Notes: generated by a model from the sequence alone, not told the origin. DNA of 64,000 nt from Anaeramoeba flamelloides (GCA_027625915.1 JANTQA010000076.1:1984001-2048000); one strand, 5' to 3'. Positions 44,483 through 56,448 are shown, counted from the first letter of the stretch. Numbers and translations are program-made.

Positions 44483-46917
44483 TTATTTTAATAATAAAGA
44501 AAGCACATTATTTGGATTTAATAAATAATGGTTAATAGCAATTTTCATTTGATTGTTAATTTCTGATGAATATTTGATTTCCATATCTTGTGTATACAAG
44601 AAATTGATCAACTGGTTCATCACTTGAGGTGGGAAATCCTTTGTTTCTTGGTATTGTGACAGTGGTGATTTTGAAGACATTTCTAAACCAAGTAGTAATT
44701 TACTCCTAGCCAATAATATAAACTTATGAATGAGGAATGTCTCATTTTGAACGACAATTTTAAAATCCATGGTTTCTTCATTTTCCCTTAATCGTGAGAG
44801 ATCATCTAACAATTTTTGGAAAAGATCTCCTTCAAAATCCTTTTCCTTTAATCCCAATTGCGTTCCTAGCTGGACAATTTCTTTTTTTTTCTCGCTTTCC
44901 AAAGGCAAAACACCGCCATAGATGTATTTGAAAAAGTTCTGAACAATTTCAAAATTGTGCTTTTCTAAAATTGAAATTAAGGAATTCAGATCTTGTCCGT
45001 TAGTTCTCTGTAATAGAATTGCTTTAAAAAAATGAATTTTGAAGGAGTCTGAGCATTGGATTGACGATTCACCTAAATTGAGTTTTAAAAGTAAAAGTAG
45101 ATCTTCACGGAGAGCAAACATATGATTGTGGATACGTCTTAATTCAAATGGGAGTTGGTTAATTGGTGCGAAGCCTTCCTTGTTAGCGATTGTCATCTTT
45201 GCGTTATATTTCAAAAACAGGATATACGCTTCAATTGGGTATTCGCTTTCGATCAAGAGATGGATCGAATTGTTCCCATTGTTGCCAATGAAATTTGGAT
45301 CAGAGCCCGCCCTGAGCAATAACAACAAGATCTGTAAATCTGCCTGGTTGAGGATGCACACATACAGTGGTGTGTCTAACCACACATTTAGGCTTGTAAC
45401 ATCGGCCTTCTTGTGCTTTAAAAGAACACCAACGGCATCCAAATTGGATCGGTATGAGTAGTGTAACGCAGTCTGCTTAAAGGAGTCACAGAGACTTGGA
45501 TCGGCGCCATGGATTAATAGCATGCCAATAGCATCAGAACACGCGTTATTCATAATGGCTAAGTGTAAACACGTTCGTTTGCACATGTTTTCTAAATTCG
45601 GATTCACACCCGATTTTAAGACAATTTCAATGATTTTGGGATCGGGCTTTGTTTTACACAAATAATGCAAACACGTGTTTTTAATTTTAGAAATAGCATC
45701 TGTTTTTGATCCAGATTCAATTAATAATTTAATAACTTCAAATGTTGATTTTTTTTTACACGCCATTAGGAATGGTGTTAAACCCTTTGTGTTGTTTTTT
45801 TTTTTTTGTTGTTTTTTTTTTTTTTTTTTTCATAGAATGTCGGCAGGAGATATTCATTTTATTTTAGTGCTTATTAATTGTATTTTTGGAACAGTGGTAA
45901 CTCTGAGTTTAAAGAAAACAATTCAAATCTGAATGGAAATTCCGAAATAACTCGATTCAAAGAACAAAGTTGTGGATTTTTATACCAGTCTGAATTTTTT
46001 TATATTTAAAATGGATCGGCTTTTTTTTTGTTTTGGTTTTTTCTTCTTGTTTTGGTTTTTTCTTTTTCTTTTTCTTTTTGTTTTTTTTGATATTTTGATT
46101 TTGATTTTGTTTTGAAATGTTTTTTTTGGAGCACTGTTTCAAATAAAGAATGGAAAATATATAAAAATCTAAATGAAGGAAGGACAAACCATTTTATTTA
46201 AATGATGGACTTGGTCAGGAAATTTGTTAATTATCTCTTTCAGAATATTTATTTCAGAATCACACTCAATTGCTAAATGTAAAAGCGAGTTTTGATCATC
46301 CTTTGTAAATATGTAAATAATTAATTTGTAGGGATTAAGTTAGTTCAGACTTCAAAAATTAATCAATGAAAAACAAAGAGAAAAAATTTAAAAAATAAAA
46401 AGAATTCAGAAAAAAAATTTTGTTTTTTTTTTTTTGTTGTTGTTGTTGTTTTTTCTTCTTTTTCTTTTTGGTTTTTTTTTTCATTTTTTGATTTGAATTG
46501 GATAAAAAGAGAATTTACTTGATTAATTTTATATTTGGCGTCTTTACTTAATAATAAACTAATTACATCGTGGCTTAGTTTTGAAGAAATGCTTGTCGAC
46601 AAAACTGGACATTCAGAGTCTATTCCAATATTTGGATCACCATTATTTTCTAATAGCCATTCCCAGACATGTAATTTTGATCCCCTAAGTGCTGCATATT
46701 GGAGGCAAGTTTTGCCCGTATCGTCGGGTTCATTGGTTAAAGGGGACAAGCCCATTTTGGCTAACTTGTCAAAAATTTCTTCGTCGCAGTTATACCATGT
46801 TGCTAAATGTAAGGGATTCGTGCCCCCAGTAAACGAGTTCTCAGGAAAACCTTCGTTGATTGCTTCATTTAATTTTTCAATGTTATTCAACTCGAGTGCA
46901 GTAATTAAACTTTTCAT
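44483..46917 (-). CDS. Ankyrin-repeat and BTB/POZ protein (3 exons)
   Basis: Probably a protein-binding adaptor, possibly for Cullin-3 ligases. Exons are 46917-46519, 46300-46190 and 45784-44483; phase 0 at both junctions, giving 603 residues. Intron 1 is 218 nt (GTAAAT..ACAAAG) and intron 2 is 405 nt (GTTTGT..ACAAAG). Exon 2 is only 37 codons (DDQNSLLHLAIECDSE...) and completes an ankyrin repeat. Ankyrin repeats occupy about residues 5-395, with GxTPLHLA-like cores (NPLHLATWYN, KTCLQYAALRG, NSIHLLIES). A partial BTB-like segment lies near 440-466 (FFKYIYGGVLP). A BTB core follows at about 515-600 (DFKIVVQNETFLIHKFILLARSKLLLGLE). The architecture parallels the RCC1-BTB protein 4 kb downstream on the same strand. 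Exon 2 donor GTTTGT is weak but is supported by frame and domain continuity. Confidence 0.88.
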
Positions 46918-47100
46918 TTTTCAAATTATAAAGATTTATTTTATTTTGAAGAAAAAAACAAAAATGAAAAATCAATGAGTTTTTTACTTATTTTAAGGAT
47001 GGACATTCTAAAGGAATATTTCAGACACACAACAAACGTTATCCTTTTATTTTAGTTAAGGTACTTACTCGCCATTATCTGTAAATACAAATTAAAGTAG

Positions 47101-47588
47101 TAAAAAAAATACAGGAAATGAAATTATTCCCTGACAAGATTTTTAATTGTGGGTATTAGTAAAATTGTTGTGTAATTTCATTTATTTACAATCAAATTCC
47201 TTTTTTTAAGAATCAAACTTTGAAAATTATAACTCACTCACTTATTAGAACCATGCTTAATGAAGTTACACTTGTTCAAAACAGCATTCAACCAATGAAA
47301 AAACAAGAATAAAAATTATCATTTTACAAATTTGAGTAAACCTAAATAAAACTTTATAATATTTCAAAAATAGTTGATCTATTTCAACTATCAAACAATT
47401 ACTCGATTATTCTAGAGTAACCCCCACTTTAATGAACTTTAGTAGGTTTATTACTTAGGTTCATAAAAAATTTTGGTTATTTATGCAAATGGTTTTATTG
47501 AAAATAAATGAAATAACACATCAATTATTCTAATATTCACAATTCAAAATCTTGTCTGGGATTATTTTCATTTCCAGAATTTTTTTCT
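47101..47588. mobile_element. ~480-bp MITE with 60-bp terminal inverted repeats, copy 2
   Basis: This is the same element as 35413-35890 in the same orientation. Shared internal words include TGTGTAATTTCATTTATTTAC, CACTTATTAGAA and CACTTGTTCAAAAC. The CCGG words of copy 1 have become AGG/CTG here, as expected from C-to-T decay. The right end reads CTTGTCTGGGATTATTTTCA. A solo end fragment may lie at about 48318-48380. Confidence 0.85.
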
Positions 47589-47877
47589 TTAATATATATA
47601 TATATATATTAATTTTTTTTGTTCACTTTCCTATTTTGTGAAAATCTTTACATTTCTTTAAACTAAGCATTTTATTCATCTAAATAGGATAAAAACTTTT
47701 GTTAATAGGTTGATTTCAAAATACTATCAAAGATCAACTGTTTTTGAATTTGTATTATTAAATTTAAAAAAATGGGAAATGTATCAAAAAATTCAAATCT
47801 TTTTTGAGAATTTAAAAGTATCATTAAAAAAAAAAAAAAAAAAGTATATCTTGTATATTAGAATTTTAAACAAGTGT

Positions 47878-47913
47878 GTGTATGTATGTATGTGTGTGTG
47901 TGTGGGGGGGGGG
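47878..47913. repeat. TATG/TG microsatellite ending in G10
   Basis: The order is TGTATG units, then TG units, then ten consecutive G at about 47904-47913. It lies inside intergenic DNA. Confidence 0.85.
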
Positions 47914-49404
47914 TCATGTTTTGGATTAAGTTGTAAATTGATGTCTAATTGTCGATTTAAAATTATACCATAGATTCCTCTTTATAAACAGAAACTCTCA
48001 TAGAAATTTATTTAACAAAAAATTCTCAATTAAAATACTTTTTGGGGATTATTTTTAATATAGTTTATATTAATAGAAATCTAAAAGGTGTGCCTTAATT
48101 TAAAAGTGTTTATGATATTGGTTTCTGTTCAAAGTTGGTGTATTGAAAGTGATTCGGATAGTAGAAAAATTTGAAAATTAGATAAAGTGTCTTATATTTT
48201 GTACACCTTACTGGTATTGCCCCATCAGCATGGAAAAGGTAGCTTTTTTTTATTTTCTTTTTCCTTTTTTGGGCAATAGCCCAAACAAAAACAGCCATTT
48301 CTTTTAGCACTCTATTTGGAAAAAAAAACAGGAAATGGGAATGATGATTATTCCCTGATTTTTTTAGTGAGTGGGTGAATATTTAAGGAAATATGTGCAT
48401 TTTTTCATTTCGAAAATTTTTTATTGTCTTGAAATTTACTGAAAAAGATTTTTTGAGTGCCATCGGATATTGATTATTTTGGAAATCAAAATGTCAGGTG
48501 CTTCTCTATTTTTGAAACAATCCAAAATAAATTAGAGAAAAATCTGTAATTTTTCAATTTTTTGATCATTTTTTTTAATTCAATTTATGGGTTTTATTAC
48601 CTTAGTTTTTGGATTAAGAAATATATTCTTATGAATGAGGGAAAATAATCAAAGAGTAAACTCAAAAAAAAAAAAAAAAAAAAAAAAATATGCCTAAAAT
48701 GGGTTTAGGAATCTTTGCTTTTTACACTAATATTTTCTTTCTGAAGATCCAATAAGAAAGATCAAATCACCAGATAAACTTGTTCAACAAAGAATGGAAA
48801 AAAAATAAATCAACAAAAATATATTTTAGAAGAGATTTCTCATGTATATTCATTATTTTTATAATACAAACAAGTTATTACCTTCGATTTCTTGTCACAT
48901 TTATATTTATTATTATTTTACAAAACATTTTTTACAAATTTACTTTCAAAATTCCTATTTCAAATATTTTTATCAAACAAAATCAAAACAAAGAATACTA
49001 TTTCAAAAATTAAAATAGAGGGGTTGAATTCTTGGAATCAAAAAACAGTTACAAAAGATTAAAATCAGTATAATTGAAAAATACAAGAAAAAAGTTCAAT
49101 AAGATTCAGAATTATTTTGGGTTCTCAATTAAAGGGAAAATAAATAATTATAAAATCAAACAAATTTTTATAATAAATATTTCTGATGAATAATTAAATT
49201 ATTATTGCTATTTTCGGAACCCAATCAAGAATTCAATGAATAAAATGAAAAAAGGATTTGATAATTCATTTTTGAAATTCTTTAGAAAAAATAAGTAATT
49301 TGTTTATCAAACATATTCTAATAAAAAGTATTTCCATGAAGAATTAAAAATAAAATCAAATTAAGAAGAAGTAATTGTATGAAACCTTACTTGTAGGATC
49401 AAGA

Positions 49405-49620
49405 AATAAATGATTTTGTCTTTATTTTTTTTTGATCAATCTTTTCATTTTTTTGAATTCCATTTTTTTAGTTGGTATCAAAATATAGTATACCAGGATA
49501 TATTCCAAGTTTGTATTTATTAAAATATCCATGTACTTGGTGAAAGAAATGATTTGAAATATTCCGTTTCAAATAAATAATGGCAAGCAAAATTTAAAAA
49601 ATAGACTTACTCCCTTAAAA
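49405..49620 (+). repeat. Dispersed repeat, copy 3 of 3 (inverted)
   Basis: GATCAATCTTTTCATTTTTTTG, AATTCCATTTTTTTAGTTGG and TATACCAGGATATATTCC are the reverse complement of copy 2. The extension towards 49620 (AGAAATGATTTGAAAT) matches the reverse complement of 30470-30540. It is unclassified. Confidence 0.65.
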
Positions 49621-50976
49621 TAATTTTTAGTTTCGATTTGGACAAACAAGTTTCCAAAACCAAGTCATTCTAAATTCAAAACAAAGCAAATGAACTTTAT
49701 AAAATTTGTCAATTTCAACTCGAATTCCGGTTTCTACATAACTTTCAAACATTGACTTCTATTTCAATTTTCAATTTGAAGTAAATAGTAATTCTTTCTT
49801 TCTTTTACTGGTCTTCGAATGTTAAATGGGAAAAAATTTTCACTTCCTTTTCATATTTTTCTTTACTAAATTGAATTCTCAAAAGAATAGGCTGTAATTG
49901 GTCTTTGTTTGAAAAAGAAAAATATATAAAATCAAGACAAAATTTTTCCCATTTAAAATTCAAATAACAGTAAAACCGAAAATTTTATGGTTGAAAAATA
50001 CAAAAGGTAGTTTAATCTAGACCGAATTTTCAATTTCAAATTCCTGATATTTTCAAATCATAATTCTTAATCCTTTACTTTTATTTGGAAAAATTTTTTA
50101 CTTTTACTTTTTTACGCAGATCGACCAAAATGCGAAGAAATAAAGGTAAAAGGCAATTTTCTTTGCTAAAATTCAAACTTTGTGAATACAAACCCAAAAA
50201 ATGTTTGTGTTTAATCTGCAATTTCTCAGTTGATAACTCTTGAAGTCAGAAAATGGGTCGCTCAATATCGACTTACTTTAAACAGGAAATTTTGAAAACA
50301 AGAAATACTTTTTTCCACAAATATAAACCAAACTTCTTCTTTTTGAAATATAATGTGTAACAATAAAAGTTGAGAGGCATGAACTATTTCAAATTATTTC
50401 CCAAAAAGATGAAGAATCACTATATTAATACTTTTTTCGAGTTTAACATTCAATAATATCAAAAAAAAAACAAAAAGTGTCTAGAATTCAAGATCTACCA
50501 TCTACTCCATTTTAATATTACTTCATATTCTTCAAATATCCCAAAAATATTGTTATCTTTTTGTATTTTTGACAATAACATTTAGATCTCAAGACACATC
50601 CAAGAGATTGGTTTACTTGTCTCTACAAAAACAAGATTTTTATTACAAAACAATTTTTCTGTTTTTCCAAATAGGAAAAGGAAAGAAGTGATAATTTAAG
50701 CTAGAAATCAAAATTCCAGGCGATTCTAGAATTTCCAGGTGTCATTTCAAGAATAAACTATTTCGTAATTTGTTAAAGAAAAATTAAAAATATGGTAAAT
50801 TACAACAATTATTTGATATTTCAAAAGTTGAAGTTGTGTGATTACACGTCCAGTTTTAAACATTTTTGAAAAGATATTTCATCTTTTTAGAATTTGCAAG
50901 ACCACTTATACTTTTTATTTTTTTTTAAATCCTGATTAGGAATTTTTTTCTTTTACATTTACCAATTAACAAAGAA

Positions 50977-53900
50977 ATGCAGCTTGACTTTTCCAATCTT
51001 TTTTTTTATAAGCAACAAGGTGGATTATATAAACACGGCCCACTGGACTTTGTCAGTTTAGCAGTAATGGTTCTTTTTGTGTGGCTAATAAGGCTAGCCA
51101 CAGATCAAATCACAGAGAAATTTTTATCTAGAGTTGCCAAATCAAAACATTTGAAATTCAAAAAATTAACGTTCCAAGGCTTTTTTAGAATCATTTGCAT
51201 TCTTGTATTGATCTACTCATTCTATTCGGTTCGTTTTCACTTTTTCTTAGCATTCTTTTTTTCCTTTTTTGTTCCTTTTCACAAATTTTTTAATACAAAT
51301 AATTTGGAAATTTCCCTTTTTTTTTTATTTTTTTTTTTTTTTTAAATGTATGCTTTTCACTTTTTTTGATTTTTTAATACAAGGTTTTAAATGAGAGAAA
51401 GGTAAACGAACAAATATCATTTTAGAAAAAATACTAAACTTTGAGAATTATAATTGAGTTGAAGAAAATCTTGAGGAAAAAATAATGTAAAAAGTAAAAA
51501 ATTGTTTAAAAGTCTTGAAGAAAATGAAAGTACAAAAATATTAAAAATAAATTTGTAAAAATTTCAATAAACTTGTGAACAAAAAAACAAGTTTTATTTG
51601 GGTCGTTTTTCAAATACCTGATTACAACTTTTCAGATCGGAAAAAATTTCCAAAATAAAATCAGGTTAACTGATTGCCTTATTGCAAATATTTGAGTGCC
51701 AGTACAGATAAAAATGTGATTATGATGATCAATTTCAATTCAAAAAAAATTACAACCAAAGTTTGATTTTAGACTATTTCTTGATTCATTTTCACACAAA
51801 GGTTGGATAAGGAAGAGTTAATTCATATGAAATTTTTAGTATTAAACATTTGGGAAAAAATAGCAAAAAAGAAAACAAAAGTTCAACACAATATTTAATT
51901 GTGAACCTTAATAGAATCACAGAAACCTGAAAACGAAAAAGTCAACTCAATTAAAAGAAGAAATCAATTGACTTGAAAGAATAGTTCATTATATTATTTT
52001 CAACCAAATCAACAAAAACAATTAAGAAATCATCTTTTTTATTATTGAAATCCAATGATGTAGCTTTGGAGATCTCAAAAATATTCCAATTTTTTTTAAA
52101 CAAATTTTTTTTTGTGATAGAACAATCAAAAAAAAAACCCATCCGACCAAAAGGTAGTATTAAAAAAACTGTTATTGTGTTGGATCCTCCATTTTGTTAA
52201 AAATTATTTAATTTTTTCTTTTATTAATTGATCTTACATCTCATTTTGAGGTTCTATTAAGGTTTTGCAATTAAAAACCGTTTTCAACTTTTTTTCACCT
52301 GTTTCACTTTTTTTCCACAATGGTTAAAAAAAAAGCAAAAAACAAAAAAATGATATTTTTTTGATGAAAGTAAAGAAAAGAAGAGCACAAAAATTGTAGT
52401 ATCTTTTTTTTAATTCATAACAGTTTTTTTTTTTGAAGTATTTCCAAATTTTGAAAGAAATTCAAAAATCAAAATTCAATATCCTTCAATTTTTAAGTTT
52501 TTTAATTAAAACTTTTAAAAACATGTAAAGTTATCAACTTTATGACATTTATATTTTTATAAAAACAGTTTCAGGCTTTGGACAGTAATTAAGAAATAAT
52601 TTTAATTTTGAGAACTTTCAAAAATTTCAATTAAATTGTAAATGTTATCTTTTTTTAAATATTTTTTTTTTTTGTCATTTTTGGACTTTAAAAAATATTC
52701 ATCAAGTATTGAAATTTGAAAAATGTTGGAATGGGATCTGAATCTTGAAAGGATCAAAATTATCCTGCTGAAAGTTTACAAAAGTTTTAAAATTATTTAA
52801 ATGGATTGTGCTATTCTTGTTATGTATTATTTCAAAAAAATAAATAAATTTCTGGATTTTTGTTTCCAGTAAAAAGAAAAAGAAAAAGAAAAAGAAAAAT
52901 GAAAAATTACATTTTAAAGATTTAATTCAAGATTAACATACTTTTAATTGTTATCTTCATTTATTCATCGTTATCAAAGTAAACGAATTGGTACCATCAT
53001 TAATACTTGTTAAACAGAAAAGTTATGGAATTATATCTTCCCCCCAGGACAATGAATAATACAATATTTTAAGCATATCATTTCCTAATTACTAATAAAT
53101 TTTAATGTTATTTGAAAGTCCATAAGGGATTTGTCAAATTAAATTATAAAGTTCTACCCCTTAATTGCCTTATAAAGTTATTGATCTATTTTCTACTCTT
53201 TGTGATTCAAGATATTTTGTGGAATTGAAATAAAAACATTTCTTTTTTTAATTGGAAAACCGCAACAATATCAAAATAATTCAATACTATGTTTTTTTTT
53301 ATCCAGAAAGGAATATTCTAAAATTAAAAGTAAAATGTATTCTTCTAAAAATTTCTATTTTATTTTTTTTTATTGTTTAAGGAGGTGTTTTTAATTCCTC
53401 TATTTGCCGTTAGGTTTTTTTAAAATTCTTGTTTTTGTTTCGAGAATAAATTGATTTTCTAATCAAAAACAGGAATTTTAAAAAAATTTCCTTTAGCTTT
53501 TCTCAAGTTTTTAGTTTATTTACAAGATCAATAGATTTTCGTTAGGTTTTTTTTACTTTAGAAATAAACCGAAAATTTTAATAAATTTTCGGTTTATTTC
53601 TAAAGTAAAAAAAACCTAGAACACTTCACAGATCAAACAGAAAACCTCAAAAAAAACCTAGAACACTTGACAAATAAATAGAACACTTCACAAATAAAAT
53701 AGAAAGCCTCAAAAAAACCTAGAACACTTCACAGATAAAACAGAAAACTACAAGAAAATCGCCATTAGGTTTTCCAGAATTTCAGAGAATTGGGTTAAAT
53801 CAATGATTTTATTCTTGCTTTTTGAATTCTAGAAAAGTGCCGTTAGCTTTTTTTTAATTTGAGAAATAAAAGAAAATTTAAGAAAATTTCTTTTATTTAA

Positions 53901-55472
53901 GAAATTCTAGAAAACCTAGATACTTGACGGTAGTCTGCGACACTTGGCAGTACTCTACTGAACTTCCCTAATTCCTAAATTTTTAATTACAAATCTTAAA
54001 CATTTCCATTATATTATCGGATTTTAACAAATTTTAAATTGTGGAATTTAATATCATTTTCTAATAACAACCCACAATTATTAATAATTTCTAACACCCA
54101 AAAATCAAAATTCAAAGATAAATTTGAATTTTTTTTTTTTAGGAATTTAATTCTGATTTTCCTCCAAAAATGGTGATTATAAATGGTAGTTACTGAAACA
54201 TTATTATAAAATAATTTTTTATTTTACCTTTTTTTCTGTAGAATTGACAAAAAAAAATTCCATTTTTTAGTTTTATGTTGGTTTTATTTAATAAAATAAA
54301 TCTTGAAAAAAAAAAAAAAAAAGAAAAAACTATTGCAACACAATTAAAGAGAAGTATCTAAAATAAATAAAAATTATCTTTTAAACATCACTATTAGAAA
54401 TAAAATCCAATTTAGTAATTCCATAAACTTTCGCTGTCTCTAATCTGAATCTAATACAATTCAATAATTATTATAATGATCAAAAAATATAATTAGCTAA
54501 AAAAAAATATAATTAGTTCAAAAAAAAATAATAATGCAATCATTTTAAAAAAGTTTTTAGAAAAGCCGTTAATACATTCTACAAACTTCAATAGACTCTT
54601 TTCCAGTACATTATTATAAAAAAAAACATTGTAATAATTTTTTAAAACAACAAAAATAATTATAAATAATTATTTGATTGGAAAAAATCTTAAAAATTTA
54701 CTTATTCACTTTTTTTTCACACATTATATTTTACCCATTGCCCATTTTACATTACAAAATACTAATAATTTAATTTTCTTAAATTTAAAAATGATAAAAA
54801 TTTATTATTTATTAATATTCAAAGAGAGGACTTTTAAAATTTGCACTTTTCCCTTGGATCGATTTGAAATTTTTAGAAAAATACCCAACATCAGATTTCA
54901 CCTTTGCAGGAAAATTTATTTACATGTTTGAACTTTCTTATGTCTTTGTTATGGCGCCCTTAGTACCAAAACTTGAAAGCGGCAAAGGTGTATATTTGAT
55001 GTTACTTCACCATGTCGTAACTGCAAGTACCGTGATCTATTCCTATTTGGGATACCAGACCTTATACGGAGAAACAATTTTTTTTGTAAATGATTTGGGT
55101 GTAACTTTATTATACATTTCCAAAACCGTTAATTATCTTAATTATAAAAATATTGCGAATAAGCTTTTATTGCTACTTGCCTTTATTTGGATCCCAACCC
55201 GTCTAACTGCTTATCCTTGCCATGCCTATTCGGGCGTAGTCATGGGCAGGTTCGATTTCGAACCGGGCTTAAAAAGAAACCTCAGTTATGTCTTCACTGG
55301 AATACCTCTCGTCACATTAGAATTCATGCAAATCTTATGGACCATTTTAATCACCAAAATGATCATTCGCTTCATAAAAACAGGTAAAGTAGATGGTGAT
55401 ATTAGAAGTGACAACGAAGAATTGAAAAATGTTAATAAAGAAGCCAAATTAAAAATTAAAAAGGTTAAATAA
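50977..55472 (+). CDS. TLC-domain (LAG1/ceramide-synthase-like) membrane protein, 2 exons
   Basis: Probably an endoplasmic-reticulum N-acyltransferase making ceramide, or a relative. Exon 1 is 50977-51228 (84 codons) and exon 2 is 54825-55472; the donor TCG|GTTCGT and acceptor TTCAAAG|AGAGGA are both phase 0, giving 299 residues and a 3596-nt intron. Exon 1 carries the first membrane segments (FVSLAVMVLFVWLIR; FFRIICILVLIYS). Exon 2 aligns through LFPWIDLKFLEKYP with the loop before the Lag1p core. It continues with GVYLMLLHHVVTASTVIYSY (HH at 146-147), VNDLGVTLLYISKTVNY and further helices, ending in a lysine-rich tail (KLKIKKVK) typical of ER retention. The canonical HDxxD of the Lag1p motif reads N-D-L-G-V here, so the second aspartate is missing. 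The junction is the weakest point: another acceptor at 54876 is possible, but it would need another donor. Confidence 0.8.
51229..54824 (+). other. 3596-nt intron of the TLC-domain gene
   Basis: The intron begins GTTCGT and ends TTCAAAG. It contains a relic of the ACTGTTATTTTCC MITE near 53180-53270 and the large hairpin array at 53386-53965. An (AAAAAG)n-like run lies near 52870-52899. No further exon was recognised, although a micro-exon cannot be excluded. Confidence 0.65.
53386..53965 (+). repeat. Hairpin-array element, locus 4 (largest)
   Basis: At least four stems stand in a row. One is TTTTTTTAAAATTCTTGTTTTTG and its inverse (53415-53495). One is a near-perfect TTTACTTTAGAAATAAACCG / CGGTTTATTTCTAAAGTAAA (53548-53612). 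Others are TTTTCCAGAATTTCAGAGAATTGG / inverse (53772-53835) and TTTAATTTGAGAAATAAAAGAAA / inverse (53853-53920). Between stems 2 and 3 sit three or four tandem CCTAGAACACTTCACAGAT-type units. GCCGTTAG joins modules. The end (GACACTTGGCAGTACTCTACTGAAC) matches the end of locus 5. Confidence 0.85.
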
Positions 55473-55727
55473 TTGATATTACATGTTGTTAAGATTTATT
55501 TCAGTTTTTTATAGTTATTTTTTCTTTTTGTAATTTTATATTAATTTAATTTATTCTTTTTATTATTCAAGAATATCTTGTATTATTTTAAAGTTTCTTT
55601 TTTACTTTATTTATCTCTATTGTAAAAAATATAGAAAATATCTTTATTAAACCTAGAATATTAAAAATTATCACAATAAAAACAATTATATTTAATTTTT
55701 TTTATTATTTTATTTTATTATTATTGA

Positions 55728-56058
55728 AGAGAGGTGATTTTGTTGAATCAACTCCTGTTTGCCGTTAGTTTTTTTTTTAATTTGAGAAATAAACTGGAAA
55801 TTTTTGAAATTTTCGGTTTATTTCTCAAATTAAAAAAAAACGCGGTTAGGTTTCCCAGGATTTAAAAGAATTGAGTTAAATCAAAGATTTTACTCAATTC
55901 TTTTGAATTCTGGAAAACCTAGGCACTTTAAGGCACTTTAGCGTTAGATTTTCAAGAATTTAAAAAATTTGAGTAAAATCAAAGATTTTTCTCTATTCTT
56001 TTGAATTCTGGAAAAGCTAGGGACTCAAAGGCACTTGGCAACACTTCACTGAATTTTT
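55728..56058 (+). repeat. Hairpin-array element, locus 5 (most regular)
   Basis: It opens with the short stem GAGGTGATTTTGTTGAATCAACTCC and GCCGTTAG. Then come three long stems: TTTTAATTTGAGAAATAAAC / inverse (about 55772-55841), TTTAAAAGAATTGAGT(t)AAAT / inverse with flanking AGGTTT(C/T)CCAGGA..TCTGGAAAACCT (about 55848-55920), and a near copy of that stem (about 55945-56028). Spacers are AGGCACTTTAAGGCACTTTAG and GGGACTCAAAGGCACTTGG. It closes with CAACACTTCACTGAA. The order is the inverse of locus 2. Confidence 0.88.
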
Positions 56059-56301
56059 TTATTTATTTAGAGAGTTTCCTATTATCATATCTATAATATG
56101 TCGGTGAGATTATAGCCCAAAGGATAGTTTTTCTTTTTTATTTCGAAGATGTGGAAAAAAATTTTTTGAACAAAGACAAGAAAAAGAGTAAGTATAATAA
56201 GAAATAAAAGAATAAAAAAAATATCAAAAACTGAATTCAAAATTTCTCTTTTATACCACCAGTGTTGATGGGTTGTTTGTTGTTCATTTTTAGATGCTTA
56301 T

Positions 56302-56448
56302 TAGGTCGAAATTAATATGTTTACTATTACAACAAAACTGGATGCTATTCCCTACTTAATTAAAATGGATCCAGTAAATGCCATTCTTACAGTTATCGCA
56401 AGAAGTTTATCCTACCACAAGTCAATTGTATTAAAGAAAAAGTTAAAT
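56302..56448 (+). CDS. Possible orphan exon or gene fragment (unassigned)
   Basis: After CTTATTAG the frame reads VEINMFTITTKLDAIPYLIKM, then DPVNAILTVIARSLSYHKSIVL, in DNA that is noticeably less AT-rich than its surroundings. The open frame runs on to 56568 but becomes low-complexity after about 56445. I do not recognise the protein. No partner exon with matching phase was found between here and 58000. It may be a fragment left by a duplication, or chance. Confidence 0.2.

Larger units (their letters stand above)
46918..50976. other. 4-kb intergenic tract between divergent genes
   Basis: No gene was recognised between the ankyrin-BTB gene (-) and the TLC-domain gene (+). It holds a MITE copy (47101-47588), a TATG/TG microsatellite ending in G10 (47878-47913), a dispersed repeat (49405-49620), and a short inverted repeat near 49805-49990 (CCCATTTAACATTCGAAGACC / AAATGGG). 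A minus-strand frame at 48310-48110 (MLKEMAVFVWAIAQ...) is slightly less AT-rich, but I cannot attach it to any gene. Confidence 0.6.

Noticed and set aside
45957-46187. 76-codon minus frame MSFLHLDFYIF... within the ankyrin-BTB gene
   Set aside because: It lies in intron 2 and is a lysine/glutamine low-complexity string.
46363-46518. Extension of ankyrin exon 1 to a 184-residue protein ending in a K/E/T/F-rich tail
   Set aside because: The tail is low-complexity intron translation. Splicing at 46518 leads in phase to another ankyrin repeat.
48110-48310. 66-codon minus frame with AIPV|GTAAGG-like donor, a possible 5' exon of the ankyrin-BTB gene
   Set aside because: The gene already has a natural start at 46917. 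The frame has no homology that I recognise and no phase partner was identified.
54674-54931. 85-codon frame overlapping the start of TLC exon 2
   Set aside because: It is in a different frame from the conserved TLC sequence and consists of intron plus shadow translation.
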